This document shows positions 27,101-36,376 of a stretch of DNA of 64,000 bases, in pieces. The notes below the pieces were generated by a model, which had not been told where the DNA came from, searched no databases, and saw only the letters and a program-made list of their open reading frames with translations. The DNA is taken from IMG/VR virus record IMGVR_UViG_3300032516_002690, positions 40,210-104,209 of that record. One strand, given 5' to 3'. Every line of letters begins with the position of its first letter. Position 1 is the stretch's first letter. Made by a program: the position numbers and the translations under genes. Source of the stretch: a virus.

Positions 27101-27515
27101 CATTCAACGGGTCGTATTTGAATTCAAAAGAACGCGTCGTATCGTTAAAATCGTAGTCAATGTCTTGTTCAAGCGACGCGGTTACACTGAATATTTTGTT
27201 ATGTAAGGCCCGTGCATATACGAGATCATTCTCGGCTAAGTACACGTAACGGTTCTGAGTAGCATTCGCGCGTTGAGAGTAGCGCGTCTCTGTCTCATTG
27301 ATCTGTATTAATTTGAAATATTCTTTGTTGAACAACGGTGCATCTTGAACGCTATTATTGAGAAGTAGCGCCAATAGGTCTAGATACGACTGGCCCAGCA
27401 GAATCTCTGTACCCGTATACAGGGCTCTAAGCTGATCGATATCTTTAAAATACAATAACCAAAAGTCGGAAAGACCCTCGATTATGGACTGCATTTTATT
27501 GTTGTAGTTAGCCAT
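24174..27515 (-). CDS. Large baseplate/tail structural protein
   Basis: A 1,113-residue protein. The N-terminal 120 residues are helical and charged; the remainder is beta-rich and built of similar modules with repeated phrases like 'IVGY/KITQVNS..VLLEA'. Near residue 720 a segment ending in VNTVAGLSVIRDNGELLISY resembles the tail-end pattern of contractile-phage baseplate proteins. It begins one base inside the end of the J-like gene, consistent with coupled expression. The precise role is not known. Confidence 0.65.
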   Translation of the reverse strand: MANYNNKMQSIIEGLSDFWLLYFKDIDQLRALYTGTEILLGQSYLDLLALLLNNSVQDAPLFNKEYFKLIQINETETRYSQRANATQNRYVYLAENDLVYARALHNKIFSVTASLEQDIDYDFNDTTRSFEFKYDPLNAYLQRTFGTGNTEFTLRTRDPLTTLFTVQLLDDGTSPFTFTLNTAADTLVIAYDGPANGSTTLTRDIVASINTHPLFSGLLFASLTDDDKGYGSPVGTALPLLRTHVNPLDGYPTRIIDVSFGGSFTNSTIPDWSDASLAIQKGDILRLLISPTVGTPLEFDISLVKPEALYLEVNGAITATSAASKLEFSVLREPSNNTITAESIAASGSVAQLGVNGVITAATRLFTSASALFYPIYIGDIIELQGLNNVGYARIIGYNSVTSVTLALQAPVDEASVTWNLWTTTPGMVYTDGVFTNNGDGTALFSAASAVFTSTVGTVIKVVRSGVLYKYAILTKISGTQVTVTAPISDADGVTLTWAWANGFAGTTYLLYPQIKKGAVLTARRLVDDSTVVEGVDYTLLEDAATIMPKTVWRTDLELTVDYSFRLVILSNNATLQTGATGILTYGFPSTFNASTASFTYQHIGQALTISNSGYAQGFPNNNGTYIISAVLSSTSVQLTTDRAVLSTVEPSNGSLVWQLKRRGVLATESVTRTVREAAFWAPDVLVDRFQLYTTFGYLINRYDRSSEEYRSLIRGVFQLFMLGPTLERFESAVNTVAGLSVIRDNGELLISYETDSYASGTDGYLSGATYQFTAGSGSFVADTISDFLFISSGLNANRSFKITQVINSNTLLLDASPTTEGPVSWELSVSALQTVTTSKQTYTFDRAIPLRAAVTDTANAGVKIFRAFEVLTDVFTVTDYLETPTWWERVRIPENLWVGEDGLRRQASPTLVENILNPSDDARIGDPGFLIGADSQGFIPPSVIQRVGLFAGSLIGDIQYPASNSVYLETTNIADALFTAADLDNYVVITNGVIELRRFRILSVVSSSKVLLEAFVNVPDETITAGHWQIESKALVLRHKAAFVILDQWLKYHLFYVSFNPSILGQLGAELLVDLQALVFVAKPAYTYIVLSPSSLFKETLRVDETLTIQQS

Positions 27516-29485
27516 CAGCCCCTGTTGTCCACGTAAATACGATCAAGTGTCGTAACATAACGGACAGTGCGGTCGCTAACGCCGTTTCCTGCAGGGTCGG
27601 ACAGCGTAGCATTAGTCTGTCCCGCCGCGATGTTTGCGGAATTCAGTCGAACCTCGTCAGACGTCACGTACTTTATCGTACGGCCATCCGGAACAATCAG
27701 GGTGTAACTAATTTCGAATGGTAGGACTGCACCGATTTCAGTACTATAGGCCCGGGTAACGTAGGAAATGTCTGAGACATCCAGTACATCGTTGGGATCA
27801 AACGAATTGATGAAATCTGTAATCGTTTGCCTTAGCGCGGTTTCGTCAATAATGCTTGTCGAATTAGGCCGCAAACGATAAGGCACTGTCATAGCCAGGT
27901 AAGCCTGGTGAAACCCTTTTACTAGAATATTACCTGCTAGAACACGTTCAAACCTGTCACGCGTAAAGTCGTGAATTACGTCTAGACTGGCGAGCGTGTC
28001 GTAGATCACCCGTACGTTCTTGCCGTTAAATGCCGGTTCAAGAACTAGCTCGTCCATCGCAAGCATTGACTGCGCGGCGTTAGGGTAACTGTTCGTGAGC
28101 TGGTATTCCAGCGCGGCTTGCGTAGCAGTAAACACGGGTGTTTGATTTACGCGTATGGGGAAATGTATGTACCCGTCCGAAGGGTTTATGCGTAAATCGC
28201 CCGAATCAGGGTCCAACACTGCGACATCGATTACGTCGTAATGTGCGCTACCTGGCAGTATCAAGCGGTTGTCAATTTGAATATACCGCGAAGTTTCGCC
28301 GGTTACGCTAACACCAACAGCGGGCTGGATCTGCAGGTCTGAACCAAACAGAGGGCGGTAGATATAATAATCTACGTACGTATTTGCTTCGTCAGTAGGT
28401 GTCGAAAACGGCGTATTCGTACTTACGCGTAGTTCAGTCGCAGTTATTTCCTTAATCACAAAGTCTTTTGGCGCTTCGTCCAAACCCGCACCAACGCGAA
28501 TAACGTCTCCCGCCTGTACACTAGTCATAGTCCAGTCAGGTATCGCTAAGTCGCGAAAGATATTGATAAGCCCGTCTGGACGCAGATACGGAACACCGAG
28601 CCGCCCTTCAAAAGTTGCTTGAATACGTTGCATCTCCAGATACACATCGTAGTGTCCGCCGACGTGCAGCGTTGTCACTGTGCCGTAATCGAGCTTTTTG
28701 TCGCGCTGCATTTCAGGTTCGCCCATGCCTACAACGAGCATGCGGTTTAGCGAACTGAATTTCTCACGAAGAGTTGCTTCGATCGAGCGCGAATTAATCA
28801 GGTTACGTACAGAGATGGCCGTATTAGAGCGAGCAATTATTTCAGAAGTCGTCTCTTTACCGCGACCACCTTCGAATTTCGCTGAACTGAAGATACGGGT
28901 TGCGAATGGGCTGAAGTTTGTACCGCTAACCCAGTTACCCGTAGCGACGTTGAAGTCAGTACCCGTCTTTGCAGCTACTACGCGAATTGAAAATTGGTAT
29001 GCTTGAATAGAGCCATCTAATCCAATGACGGGGAATAAACTCGCCGAGTTTACGATAATGTTCTGCGTAGGGTCGGTTACATCGGGATAAAATATATGGT
29101 CTTTGTCGTACGCAAAGCGATGGTTACCCGAGAGAATATAATCTTGGCGCTTGGAGACTTCAGCGAATAATATACCGCGTGCGAAACTGCCCGACTTGCG
29201 GTTGATGAACCAATTGGACATGATTGCGTCGGTGGCGTTTGCCACTGCGCGGTCTGAGTCGGGATCTACGGTTGCGATATTACGGACGTTGAGTAAACTC
29301 TGCAACGACTTGACGGTAGTATTTTCCTTCTGCAGGTGTGCAAACGTAAAAGCCATCGACTTGACAACGAGATCACGCAACGCGCTGCCCTGTGTAAAGC
29401 GTCCTGTTGGGATTTCCTCAGTGAGGAGAGCCTCTAGGAAAGACTCTGCACTACTAACGTCGTCCGCGTCGATCTCGATAGCCAT
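27515..29485 (-). CDS. Baseplate J-like protein
   Basis: A 656-residue protein matching the gpJ/gp6-type baseplate wedge layout: a helical N-terminus with GSALRDLVVKSMA, a beta domain with FNVATGNW, then GGRGKETTSEIIAR, a hallmark region of J-like proteins, and a long C-terminal beta/alpha part. It lies next to a gp25-like gene, as in contractile tails. It would build the wedges that transmit the contraction signal. Confidence 0.82.
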   Translation of the reverse strand: MAIEIDADDVSSAESFLEALLTEEIPTGRFTQGSALRDLVVKSMAFTFAHLQKENTTVKSLQSLLNVRNIATVDPDSDRAVANATDAIMSNWFINRKSGSFARGILFAEVSKRQDYILSGNHRFAYDKDHIFYPDVTDPTQNIIVNSASLFPVIGLDGSIQAYQFSIRVVAAKTGTDFNVATGNWVSGTNFSPFATRIFSSAKFEGGRGKETTSEIIARSNTAISVRNLINSRSIEATLREKFSSLNRMLVVGMGEPEMQRDKKLDYGTVTTLHVGGHYDVYLEMQRIQATFEGRLGVPYLRPDGLINIFRDLAIPDWTMTSVQAGDVIRVGAGLDEAPKDFVIKEITATELRVSTNTPFSTPTDEANTYVDYYIYRPLFGSDLQIQPAVGVSVTGETSRYIQIDNRLILPGSAHYDVIDVAVLDPDSGDLRINPSDGYIHFPIRVNQTPVFTATQAALEYQLTNSYPNAAQSMLAMDELVLEPAFNGKNVRVIYDTLASLDVIHDFTRDRFERVLAGNILVKGFHQAYLAMTVPYRLRPNSTSIIDETALRQTITDFINSFDPNDVLDVSDISYVTRAYSTEIGAVLPFEISYTLIVPDGRTIKYVTSDEVRLNSANIAAGQTNATLSDPAGNGVSDRTVRYVTTLDRIYVDNRG

Positions 29486-29488
29486 GCA

Positions 29489-29941
29489 TTACCCCGTTAG
29501 CGCTGCAGTCGGAAGATTCAAAATCAGGCGCTCTCCTGCCTGATTCTTGAGCTCAATGTACACTGAAAACCCTGGCGCTGACGTATTTTCTATGAAGTTA
29601 ACAATTGCGGCGCTAGCTAGACGTTCGGTAGGGTTGAGCGTATTATCGTCGATCTGAAACGCGCCTACCTGGTCATTGCAGTTATCGATGGCGATGTTGA
29701 CGACATCCTGGGCGTCTTGCAGGGGTAAATTACTACCGATTAATTTAGTAAAATCGGTACCGCGCTGCAAGTCTGTAGGGTCAGAACCTCGTGGCGTTAG
29801 GAAGCACAACAACCACTGGTTGATGAGCATCTGAAAACCCTTCACGGCGATAGCAGGATTGTATGTCCAACCTACAAACTTAAACGTGTTGAGTTGTTCA
29901 GCCTCGGTTAGCGCTTGAAAATGTATGTCAAAGCGAGCCAT
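29489..29941 (-). CDS. Baseplate wedge protein, gp25-like
   Basis: A 150-residue protein. The segment NQWLLCFLTPRGSDPTD, then GTDFTKLIG and a helix with AIDNC, matches the gp25/W lysozyme-like baseplate family; a C-terminal strand pair with YIELKNQAGE completes the fold. These proteins sit in the inner baseplate and initiate sheath assembly. It is next to the J-like gene, four bases apart. Confidence 0.75.
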   Translation of the reverse strand: MARFDIHFQALTEAEQLNTFKFVGWTYNPAIAVKGFQMLINQWLLCFLTPRGSDPTDLQRGTDFTKLIGSNLPLQDAQDVVNIAIDNCNDQVGAFQIDDNTLNPTERLASAAIVNFIENTSAPGFSVYIELKNQAGERLILNLPTAALTG

Positions 29942-29948
29942 CGAACCC

Positions 29949-31901
29949 TCACGCTAGGCGTTGCTTAACAAAGGAGTCACGCGCATCATCGACCAACGTA
30001 CGCAGTACGTTTGCATCCTTGTCCGTGACAGCTTGGACGTGAGGTCGATCCAGAGCGCCATTGCCATTAACACGTATTCCCCACGTAAGTCCCAGCGTTG
30101 TCGCTAGTTCACCGAGGGCTACGTAGAATTGTGGGTACTCGTATCCGAGTGAAGCGCTGATAATATCTACGGCAGCTCCGTAAATGTGCAACGACGTACT
30201 ACTGCCTACGCCGCGTTCATCCAACAATTGTGCACGTTCCGGAGTACGGTAGCCCTCTTGCAGCACGGGATCGTACCCAGCGGCGCGCATAGCATTGAAG
30301 AGATCTTGTACGCGGTCAGCAAAACTAGGAACCAGCAGGTACGGGTTCCGCGAAACAGGCATGTTGTTTAGTTTAGCGTCCGACCCGTCAGGCCTGCCGT
30401 AATCGTAAACACCCCGCGGGGATGTAGATACAGACATACCGCCACTTAACGGCGGTAGGGCTGAAACTATCTCTGTAGGATTCTGACTATCCGAACGTCC
30501 CCACAATCCTGTGTTGGGGTCCAGGAACAACGCATTTATAATTGTCGGTGATTCTGAAGCTGTACGCTGGGTAATGCTCGATAAATTAGCAGTATTGCGC
30601 GCCCACGCAGTGCTTGACGCATTAGCAGTCGCTTGTGCCGCGGTGGAGAAACCAGGACGCGTAATAGCCTGCGCTTGTTGTGCTCGAATTACCGTCAACA
30701 GTTTATTCTGGCTGATACTCTGCGCTACGGACAGGGCCCCAGAACCCGTAATCGCAGGTACCTTTATGTTGAGCGACAGCGTCTTTAGTGTAGGATCGAA
30801 TAGCTCCGTTGTTACGTCGAAACTACGCAGTTTTTCTACCTTGGCAAAGATGCGCGCATACGCACTTATATACTCGCCTCTTGCGGCATTTTTATACCAG
30901 ATTTCAAATCGTCGATCCCATGCTGCCGTGTCATCGCCGTAAATAGCAGTGATCAACGGCACTGAAGTTACAGGCGTAATCCCGAGTCTAAAATCTGGGG
31001 GTAGAAAAAACTCTGCACCTGGATCAAGCGCGTTAGAACCAGACGCATGCGCAAAACAACCAGGTATGTTACTGTTGACATTTGTTTTTAGCTGCGCACC
31101 GTGCCCTAGATATCTGGTGAATTTATCGCCAGTGTAGACTTCGAGCTTTTTCAGCAGGAAAGCATCGAGCACATACTGCTGCTCAGAGTAGGGTCCGTGA
31201 TCTTCAACAGATCGTAATTCACCAGTGCCCTGATTATCGTAGTACCATTCTTCGTGATTAATCCCGATAGACTTTTGGTTAATACCGGCCAGGTTATACT
31301 TAGCGCCTGTGCTATTTACATGAGTACAGGCTGAATCCCACGATGCTGAATTAACCAAATCACCGCGCAGGCTCACTAAGTGGTGCATGCCTATTTGCGC
31401 GGGAGTCGATGGTGTCACATACTGCAATAACCCCGATGCGAAGCGCTCTGCGTTGTAAGCAGTTGCAGGGTCGGTAGTATTAAATCCGGCACCCTCAGCA
31501 GGTGCTGCTTTTGTACCTTTTCGCCGCGTCTGCGCGTAGTCGTATGCACGGCCAAAACTATGCATAACTACGAACTTGATGCTCGGATTGAACTTTTTAA
31601 AGGTTGCGCCGCTTAGCGGAGGTACGTAATAACTAACCGGATCGGTCAAAGGACCGCTGCGTTTAACTCCGCAGGAATACCCAGTAGGTAGTGTTACACC
31701 TTGCAACGCAAGGGCTGCCTTTAACACATCGGGTTTAAAAAGACCTTCAGCGCCGGCAATAGACACAATGCGCAGATTAGTTGCGACACTGTTCTTTTGA
31801 GCTTGGATATTGCGATACGCAGGCACTGCGCCTTCGTAGTGTGCAATTAATTTAGCCAGCTCTGCGGCAAAGTCTTGCCCTAATGTATCTAGTCCACTCA
31901 C
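29949..31901 (-). CDS. Two-domain tail lysin: amidase plus M15 peptidase
   Basis: A 650-residue peptidoglycan hydrolase encoded among baseplate genes. The N-terminal half has an amidase 2-type zinc site: FVVMHSFG (H114), MHHLVSLRGDLV (172-183) and IGINHEEW. The C-terminal domain carries the M15 D-Ala-D-Ala or L-Ala-D-Glu peptidase signature: GYRTPERAQ, SLHIYGAAVDI and RPHVQ. The linker between them is Ala/Ser/Thr-rich. There is no signal peptide, which fits a virion-carried lysin that opens the cell wall during infection. It overlaps the sigma-like gene by four bases. Confidence 0.85.
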   Translation of the reverse strand: MSGLDTLGQDFAAELAKLIAHYEGAVPAYRNIQAQKNSVATNLRIVSIAGAEGLFKPDVLKAALALQGVTLPTGYSCGVKRSGPLTDPVSYYVPPLSGATFKKFNPSIKFVVMHSFGRAYDYAQTRRKGTKAAPAEGAGFNTTDPATAYNAERFASGLLQYVTPSTPAQIGMHHLVSLRGDLVNSASWDSACTHVNSTGAKYNLAGINQKSIGINHEEWYYDNQGTGELRSVEDHGPYSEQQYVLDAFLLKKLEVYTGDKFTRYLGHGAQLKTNVNSNIPGCFAHASGSNALDPGAEFFLPPDFRLGITPVTSVPLITAIYGDDTAAWDRRFEIWYKNAARGEYISAYARIFAKVEKLRSFDVTTELFDPTLKTLSLNIKVPAITGSGALSVAQSISQNKLLTVIRAQQAQAITRPGFSTAAQATANASSTAWARNTANLSSITQRTASESPTIINALFLDPNTGLWGRSDSQNPTEIVSALPPLSGGMSVSTSPRGVYDYGRPDGSDAKLNNMPVSRNPYLLVPSFADRVQDLFNAMRAAGYDPVLQEGYRTPERAQLLDERGVGSSTSLHIYGAAVDIISASLGYEYPQFYVALGELATTLGLTWGIRVNGNGALDRPHVQAVTDKDANVLRTLVDDARDSFVKQRLA

Positions 31902-32578
31902 TGCGACTCCCGAAGAAGCGCGTTAATTTTGTTTTTCTCGTAGCTCAATACCCCTTGCGTAATACTGAGCTTTTTCATTATCTTGGTATTGTTGAGTATC
32001 GGATTACCTTGATAACCCGTCGTATGTTCGAAAATCTGCTGCTGTCTCGGGGACATGCTGTAATAAGCGTACCCAATACTCGCATCGTGTTCGTAAGGTA
32101 CAAAGAGCTCGCTAGGCGAGTCTTTTGACTCAACCAGCTCCGACCGTCCAAATTGAGTACGAAGTTGCTCTACCTTTTTAGGGCTCCAACGCAACGCATC
32201 AGCGAGTTCTTCAGTAGAGGGCTCACGGCCATTTTCTGCCATGAAGTCTTCTTGCGCTGCCGTAAAGGTCGTATGCAGAGTCATTGAGTGCTCAGGAATA
32301 CGTGCTGCATCTTTATGCGCGTAATTCATGCGACTTAATTTTTGAATCTGATTCACGACGTGTGTCGACAGCTTAATACCCAGTGTAGGCTGATACGATT
32401 TAATCGCTTTTACAGCTAGCGATTTAGCCTGAAGCTCTAGTACGTTGCGCGATAGCGAACCTGCGCGTTTGTTGACCTCGGATTGGATCAACGGATCGAG
32501 TTGCTTGACCAGCTTCTCTAGATCCAGGGGCGCCCGAGTCTGCGACCATGTCTTGTAGAGCTCGACATCTTTTTCCAT
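31898..32578 (-). CDS. Sigma-70-family RNA polymerase sigma factor
   Basis: A 226-residue protein. Residues about 50-95 fit sigma region 2 (LGIKLSTHVVNQIQKLSRMNY, split here by length), followed by RIPEHS and the very typical region 3 phrase NGREPSTEELADAL. The C-terminus (MSPRQQQIFEHTTGY, then KKLSITQGVLSYEKNKI) fits region 4, with its helix-turn-helix for the -35 element. It would direct host RNA polymerase to phage promoters. Its place inside the late operon, between hub and lysin genes, would give positive feedback on late expression. Confidence 0.8.
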   Translation of the reverse strand: MEKDVELYKTWSQTRAPLDLEKLVKQLDPLIQSEVNKRAGSLSRNVLELQAKSLAVKAIKSYQPTLGIKLSTHVVNQIQKLSRMNYAHKDAARIPEHSMTLHTTFTAAQEDFMAENGREPSTEELADALRWSPKKVEQLRTQFGRSELVESKDSPSELFVPYEHDASIGYAYYSMSPRQQQIFEHTTGYQGNPILNNTKIMKKLSITQGVLSYEKNKINALLRESQ

Positions 32579-32580
32579 GT

Positions 32581-35427
32581 CTATTTACCCGGGGCTAGTC
32601 GAGACAAAACATTACTACGATAGACCTGCAGTACCGCATCCCAGTCCTGAGATGTTTGCGGGAAGTCGTCAGGAACTCCCTGCACCTTGTTTGTTACTTT
32701 AGCCGGATCGTTAACCAAAGCCGCAATGTTTTCTTGTCGCTGAGCAAGATTAAGCTCCGTTGGAGTTGGCAAGACTATCCAAACCCCATCGGGTGTAGTA
32801 ACACCTGTGGCGTTGGTGAGGTTTAGTCCTGTGTCGGGGATAGCTTTCGGCGGACCCGCGCGGTATTTTCGTATACGCCGATAGTAAACAGCGGGGAACG
32901 TGCGTTCGTCATCCGCAGCAAGCGCTACACCAGGCAGCACTGTGCCGCGATCTTTCTTTTCAACAGCCTCTTCACCCAGAAACACCAAGTACTCATCGAG
33001 CGTGCATATCGGCCGCGCGTTGTAAAACATGGCAGCTTCAAAGCTTTCAAACAACGGGCCTGCAGTAGGGGCAGGGTCGATGTCTACGTTGCCGTTCAGG
33101 TTGGTGCTGGTAGTGCTGTTCTGTATCTCTTCGTCGAGCAGGTTTAGCCGCTGAATAATATTCGGATCTGCGTTGCCATCCGCGGGCAATTGCTGCAATT
33201 CAGGCTGTGCCGTAGCTCCGCGTATAAAGGTTAGGTCTTCAGCGGTTGCTGAACCCGAACGCATTTTCTCGATGACGGATAGCGTCTTCAAGCGGGTTGT
33301 CGTATCGATGCCCTGAAGTTTAACAGCCTCAGATTTACCTTTTTCTGACGTGAGCTGTATAATTTTCTGATACTGAAAAGACGCGTCTTTAGTGCCTAGA
33401 TATGCGTCAACGTCCGGTGCTTGCTTAGCGTCTTGCGCTAATGCAGGCACAATCATGCCTTCTACTTCGTCAGCGCGACGAATAATATCTGCGCGTTGCT
33501 GCGCTTGTGATATCTCATCGACGTTTTTGGGCTTGCTTCTGTACAGCAGAGATCTGTAGAACGCTTCCGCTCGATCAAAGTTCTGGATAGTGTCCCGAAC
33601 CTCTATCAGAGGCTCAGCGGGACCTACCGCAATAGGCCCGACGCGCTCCATTTGCGGGTCCGTATTGGTCGAGCTTGTTCCATCATTTTCGTTAATGCTA
33701 CGCGCTACATCAGCACGCTTCGTAATAATATCCGCATTTTCCATCTCGATGGATTTACGCAGTAGCGCGAAGGCTTCCTGCATTGTGCGGCCATACGACA
33801 TGCTCACGTCAGTCTGCATCATGCGCGAACTAAGCACGTGCCGAACGTTCATTACGTACGCAAAAATATCTATCTTCGTAGACCGTCTGTCAAATACTGC
33901 GCACGGAAAACCAGGCATCGGATATGGATTAAACGCCATGCTTACACCAGCAGTGCGGCGAGCGTAGCGTTCCTTCTGATACTCATATGCTGCGTACAAC
34001 CTAAATATGTTGTGTTGCGTATCTCCCGGCATGACGCTTCGGGCTACTTCAATACGCTGCTCTTCCGTAAGAGTTTTATCGTTGATGTCCACGCCGGGCT
34101 GGTTGCGCGCGTTGTTCAAAAACAAGAACCATCGCGGCATAGATCTACGATCTACAACAGGTCCTCGAAAGAATTCCTCGGGATAAACCAATACGTTTTT
34201 AGCGTTGAGCTTGGGGTCTTGCAGCGCTGCCCGCATTGCAATATTGACTTCTTCAGGGTGCGCAACAGTTAGCGCCGCACGCACTACTGCATCTAAACCA
34301 CTGGAATTATTGCTCTGATTTACGCTTAGATACGACGTCCAACTCTCGTCGTTGAAATACATGCGCGTAGGTTGAGTCGCGTAATTCTCTTGATAGCCGA
34401 ACTGCGTAATCTGTGATGGATAAAAGACATTGCACGTAGGAGGTAACCCAAACAGAAATTGCGGCTTGACGAAGTAAGCAGCTAGATTATTTACGATTTC
34501 GGGAGCGTATGCCTTAGGGGGAGCTCCTAAAATGTTGAGTTCTCGGTCTACTGTAACGGACGGCGGCGTAGGAATCATCGCCAATTCCATCATGAGCGTA
34601 GACAGTACTTGCTCGAATACCTGCCAAATAGAGCCCGCTGTGCCTATGTTCGACGTAAGCCCTGCGACAGCGCTAATAGCCCAATCAGCCTGTACGGCCC
34701 TCAGTATTGGGAATACCCCCTTACTACCTGCTTTACCGTCTTCAAGATACGGCAGCGCTACAAAACGCTTATCGAACTTTGTGCGCTTAGCCCAAGGTGA
34801 GAAGAAGTTTGCAGCGGGCACGCTTCGGCGATCTAAATCTGCAGTTAACCCCGTGACCACGTTACGTACGTATTCAATAGGTCGTGTGATTAACGGAGAC
34901 TCAATATTCTGCGAGCCTTCGGCTTTGGCCTGCACTAAACCCTTCGAGAACAACGAGTACGGGAATAATGGTGCAAAACCCGGCGTATTCACCGTGGTTA
35001 GGCTTACACCCGTTGTTTGTCCGAACGCGCCTACGGCAAGGTCGTCGATACTCGACATAAAAAAGAAAAACAATTGCGTGAATATCTGTATATAGTCGAC
35101 AGCAGTAAATGAAAGGCTGCGCCCACGCTGTACGTTGACATAACTCCAACCGATTATTTCGCCATCGAATAATAGCCTAAACTCTGGCTTTTGCGGCTTA
35201 ATCCAGTGGTCACAAAAGAAAATCTGTACAGCGACACGATCTTCAGACCCTAAGCGTTGAATGCTCGGGTCTGGTATCATCACAATCTCAGCCTGTGGTA
35301 TTTGCCATACGCCGTAGCTCACGCTAACGGACGCTACGGGAACCTCTAAGCCGTTAATGTATACGAGCCATGCGTTCTGATACGCGCGATTGGCATTTAC
35401 TCTATCTTCGCGTTCAGTAGCCATCAC
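32581..35427 (-). CDS. Large baseplate hub-like protein
   Basis: A 948-residue protein. The start AWLVYINGLEVPVASVSVSY followed by PQAEIVMIPDP and a LLFDGEIIGW strand pair resembles the first beta barrel of tail hub proteins. A long middle region is mixed, and the last 350 residues are charged, helical and proline-containing. Position next to lysin and wedge genes supports a hub or tail-tip role. No catalytic motif is seen. Confidence 0.65.
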   Translation of the reverse strand: MMATEREDRVNANRAYQNAWLVYINGLEVPVASVSVSYGVWQIPQAEIVMIPDPSIQRLGSEDRVAVQIFFCDHWIKPQKPEFRLLFDGEIIGWSYVNVQRGRSLSFTAVDYIQIFTQLFFFFMSSIDDLAVGAFGQTTGVSLTTVNTPGFAPLFPYSLFSKGLVQAKAEGSQNIESPLITRPIEYVRNVVTGLTADLDRRSVPAANFFSPWAKRTKFDKRFVALPYLEDGKAGSKGVFPILRAVQADWAISAVAGLTSNIGTAGSIWQVFEQVLSTLMMELAMIPTPPSVTVDRELNILGAPPKAYAPEIVNNLAAYFVKPQFLFGLPPTCNVFYPSQITQFGYQENYATQPTRMYFNDESWTSYLSVNQSNNSSGLDAVVRAALTVAHPEEVNIAMRAALQDPKLNAKNVLVYPEEFFRGPVVDRRSMPRWFLFLNNARNQPGVDINDKTLTEEQRIEVARSVMPGDTQHNIFRLYAAYEYQKERYARRTAGVSMAFNPYPMPGFPCAVFDRRSTKIDIFAYVMNVRHVLSSRMMQTDVSMSYGRTMQEAFALLRKSIEMENADIITKRADVARSINENDGTSSTNTDPQMERVGPIAVGPAEPLIEVRDTIQNFDRAEAFYRSLLYRSKPKNVDEISQAQQRADIIRRADEVEGMIVPALAQDAKQAPDVDAYLGTKDASFQYQKIIQLTSEKGKSEAVKLQGIDTTTRLKTLSVIEKMRSGSATAEDLTFIRGATAQPELQQLPADGNADPNIIQRLNLLDEEIQNSTTSTNLNGNVDIDPAPTAGPLFESFEAAMFYNARPICTLDEYLVFLGEEAVEKKDRGTVLPGVALAADDERTFPAVYYRRIRKYRAGPPKAIPDTGLNLTNATGVTTPDGVWIVLPTPTELNLAQRQENIAALVNDPAKVTNKVQGVPDDFPQTSQDWDAVLQVYRSNVLSRLAPGK

Positions 35428-35432
35428 AACCT

Positions 35433-36341
35433 TTATGACAAGATGACAGGCGTAGAATCTGCGATGAGTATACTTTGCGTTAACTCATATGCCTTGGCAT
35501 ATAGCAATATGTTTGCCACCAAACTAACCCGGTAAATATACAGAGTAGAATCCAGATAATCGCTAAAGGACGCCAGGTAGGCCGTGTCTAATCCACTCAG
35601 TTCGTGAAATGCTTGGATGTCCGTCTTAAGCGTTTTTGAATTATCGGCTAGAACTTTGTCAATTGCCCGCGTATTTTGCCTCTCACTGACTACAGAGTCC
35701 AGTGCGTCCTTGTTGCGTAGATCGTACGGGTTTAATAGAGTGCAAAGTTCGGTTGCAAATGCGGACTGGTAAATAACCCGCGCTGCTTTATTTCCCGGCT
35801 GTGAACTAGCGGTAGCTTGTAGCCGTAAAGCGTTGTCCAGAAACAGTGTGCGGTACTGCTCTAAACTTATAAATCGCTCCATCGGAGTCTGAAGCGCTAC
35901 TTCGACAGGTAGCGGGCTCAGGCCCGTATAGTTGTTTGGATCTGCTCGTATTCTGAAAGACCAGTTAGCGATTCCGGACAGGTCAGTTAGATCGCGGGTG
36001 TAGGCTGCCATATTTACATGTTTAAGGAAATCAAAGCCTACCGTCCCGCGTAACCGTACCGTAAGTATGCCCGCTGCGTAGCTTACTCTACCCACGAATC
36101 CGGCGGAAAAACCTGTAGTCCCGCTGTACGCTTGCGTACCGTCGACTAAAATAATGACAGACAGCGTATCTAGGTTGTACGTAGGGTCAAAGAATTTGAC
36201 AGTAATGAACGTGTCTTCTTGTACGTCTAGTTGGCTATCAATTGGATTGATTGATATGACTACAGGGCCGTCCGTGCTCGGCCGGACTACGTTACCGTAA
36301 CCCCACCGGGTCGTGCCCCATCCGTACAGATCTAACACCAT
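35433..36341 (-). CDS. Structural protein with Ig-like domain
   Basis: A 302-residue protein. Residues about 27-140 look like an Ig-like beta sandwich (VVISINPIDSQLDVQ, then FITVKFFDP), and the C-terminal half is helical. It lies in the baseplate/fibre operon five bases upstream of the hub-like gene. A tail or baseplate component is likely. Confidence 0.6.
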   Translation of the reverse strand: MVLDLYGWGTTRWGYGNVVRPSTDGPVVISINPIDSQLDVQEDTFITVKFFDPTYNLDTLSVIILVDGTQAYSGTTGFSAGFVGRVSYAAGILTVRLRGTVGFDFLKHVNMAAYTRDLTDLSGIANWSFRIRADPNNYTGLSPLPVEVALQTPMERFISLEQYRTLFLDNALRLQATASSQPGNKAARVIYQSAFATELCTLLNPYDLRNKDALDSVVSERQNTRAIDKVLADNSKTLKTDIQAFHELSGLDTAYLASFSDYLDSTLYIYRVSLVANILLYAKAYELTQSILIADSTPVILS

Positions 36342-36376
36342 CTAAACGCCCCCTACACCGTAAAGACTTACGTAAA

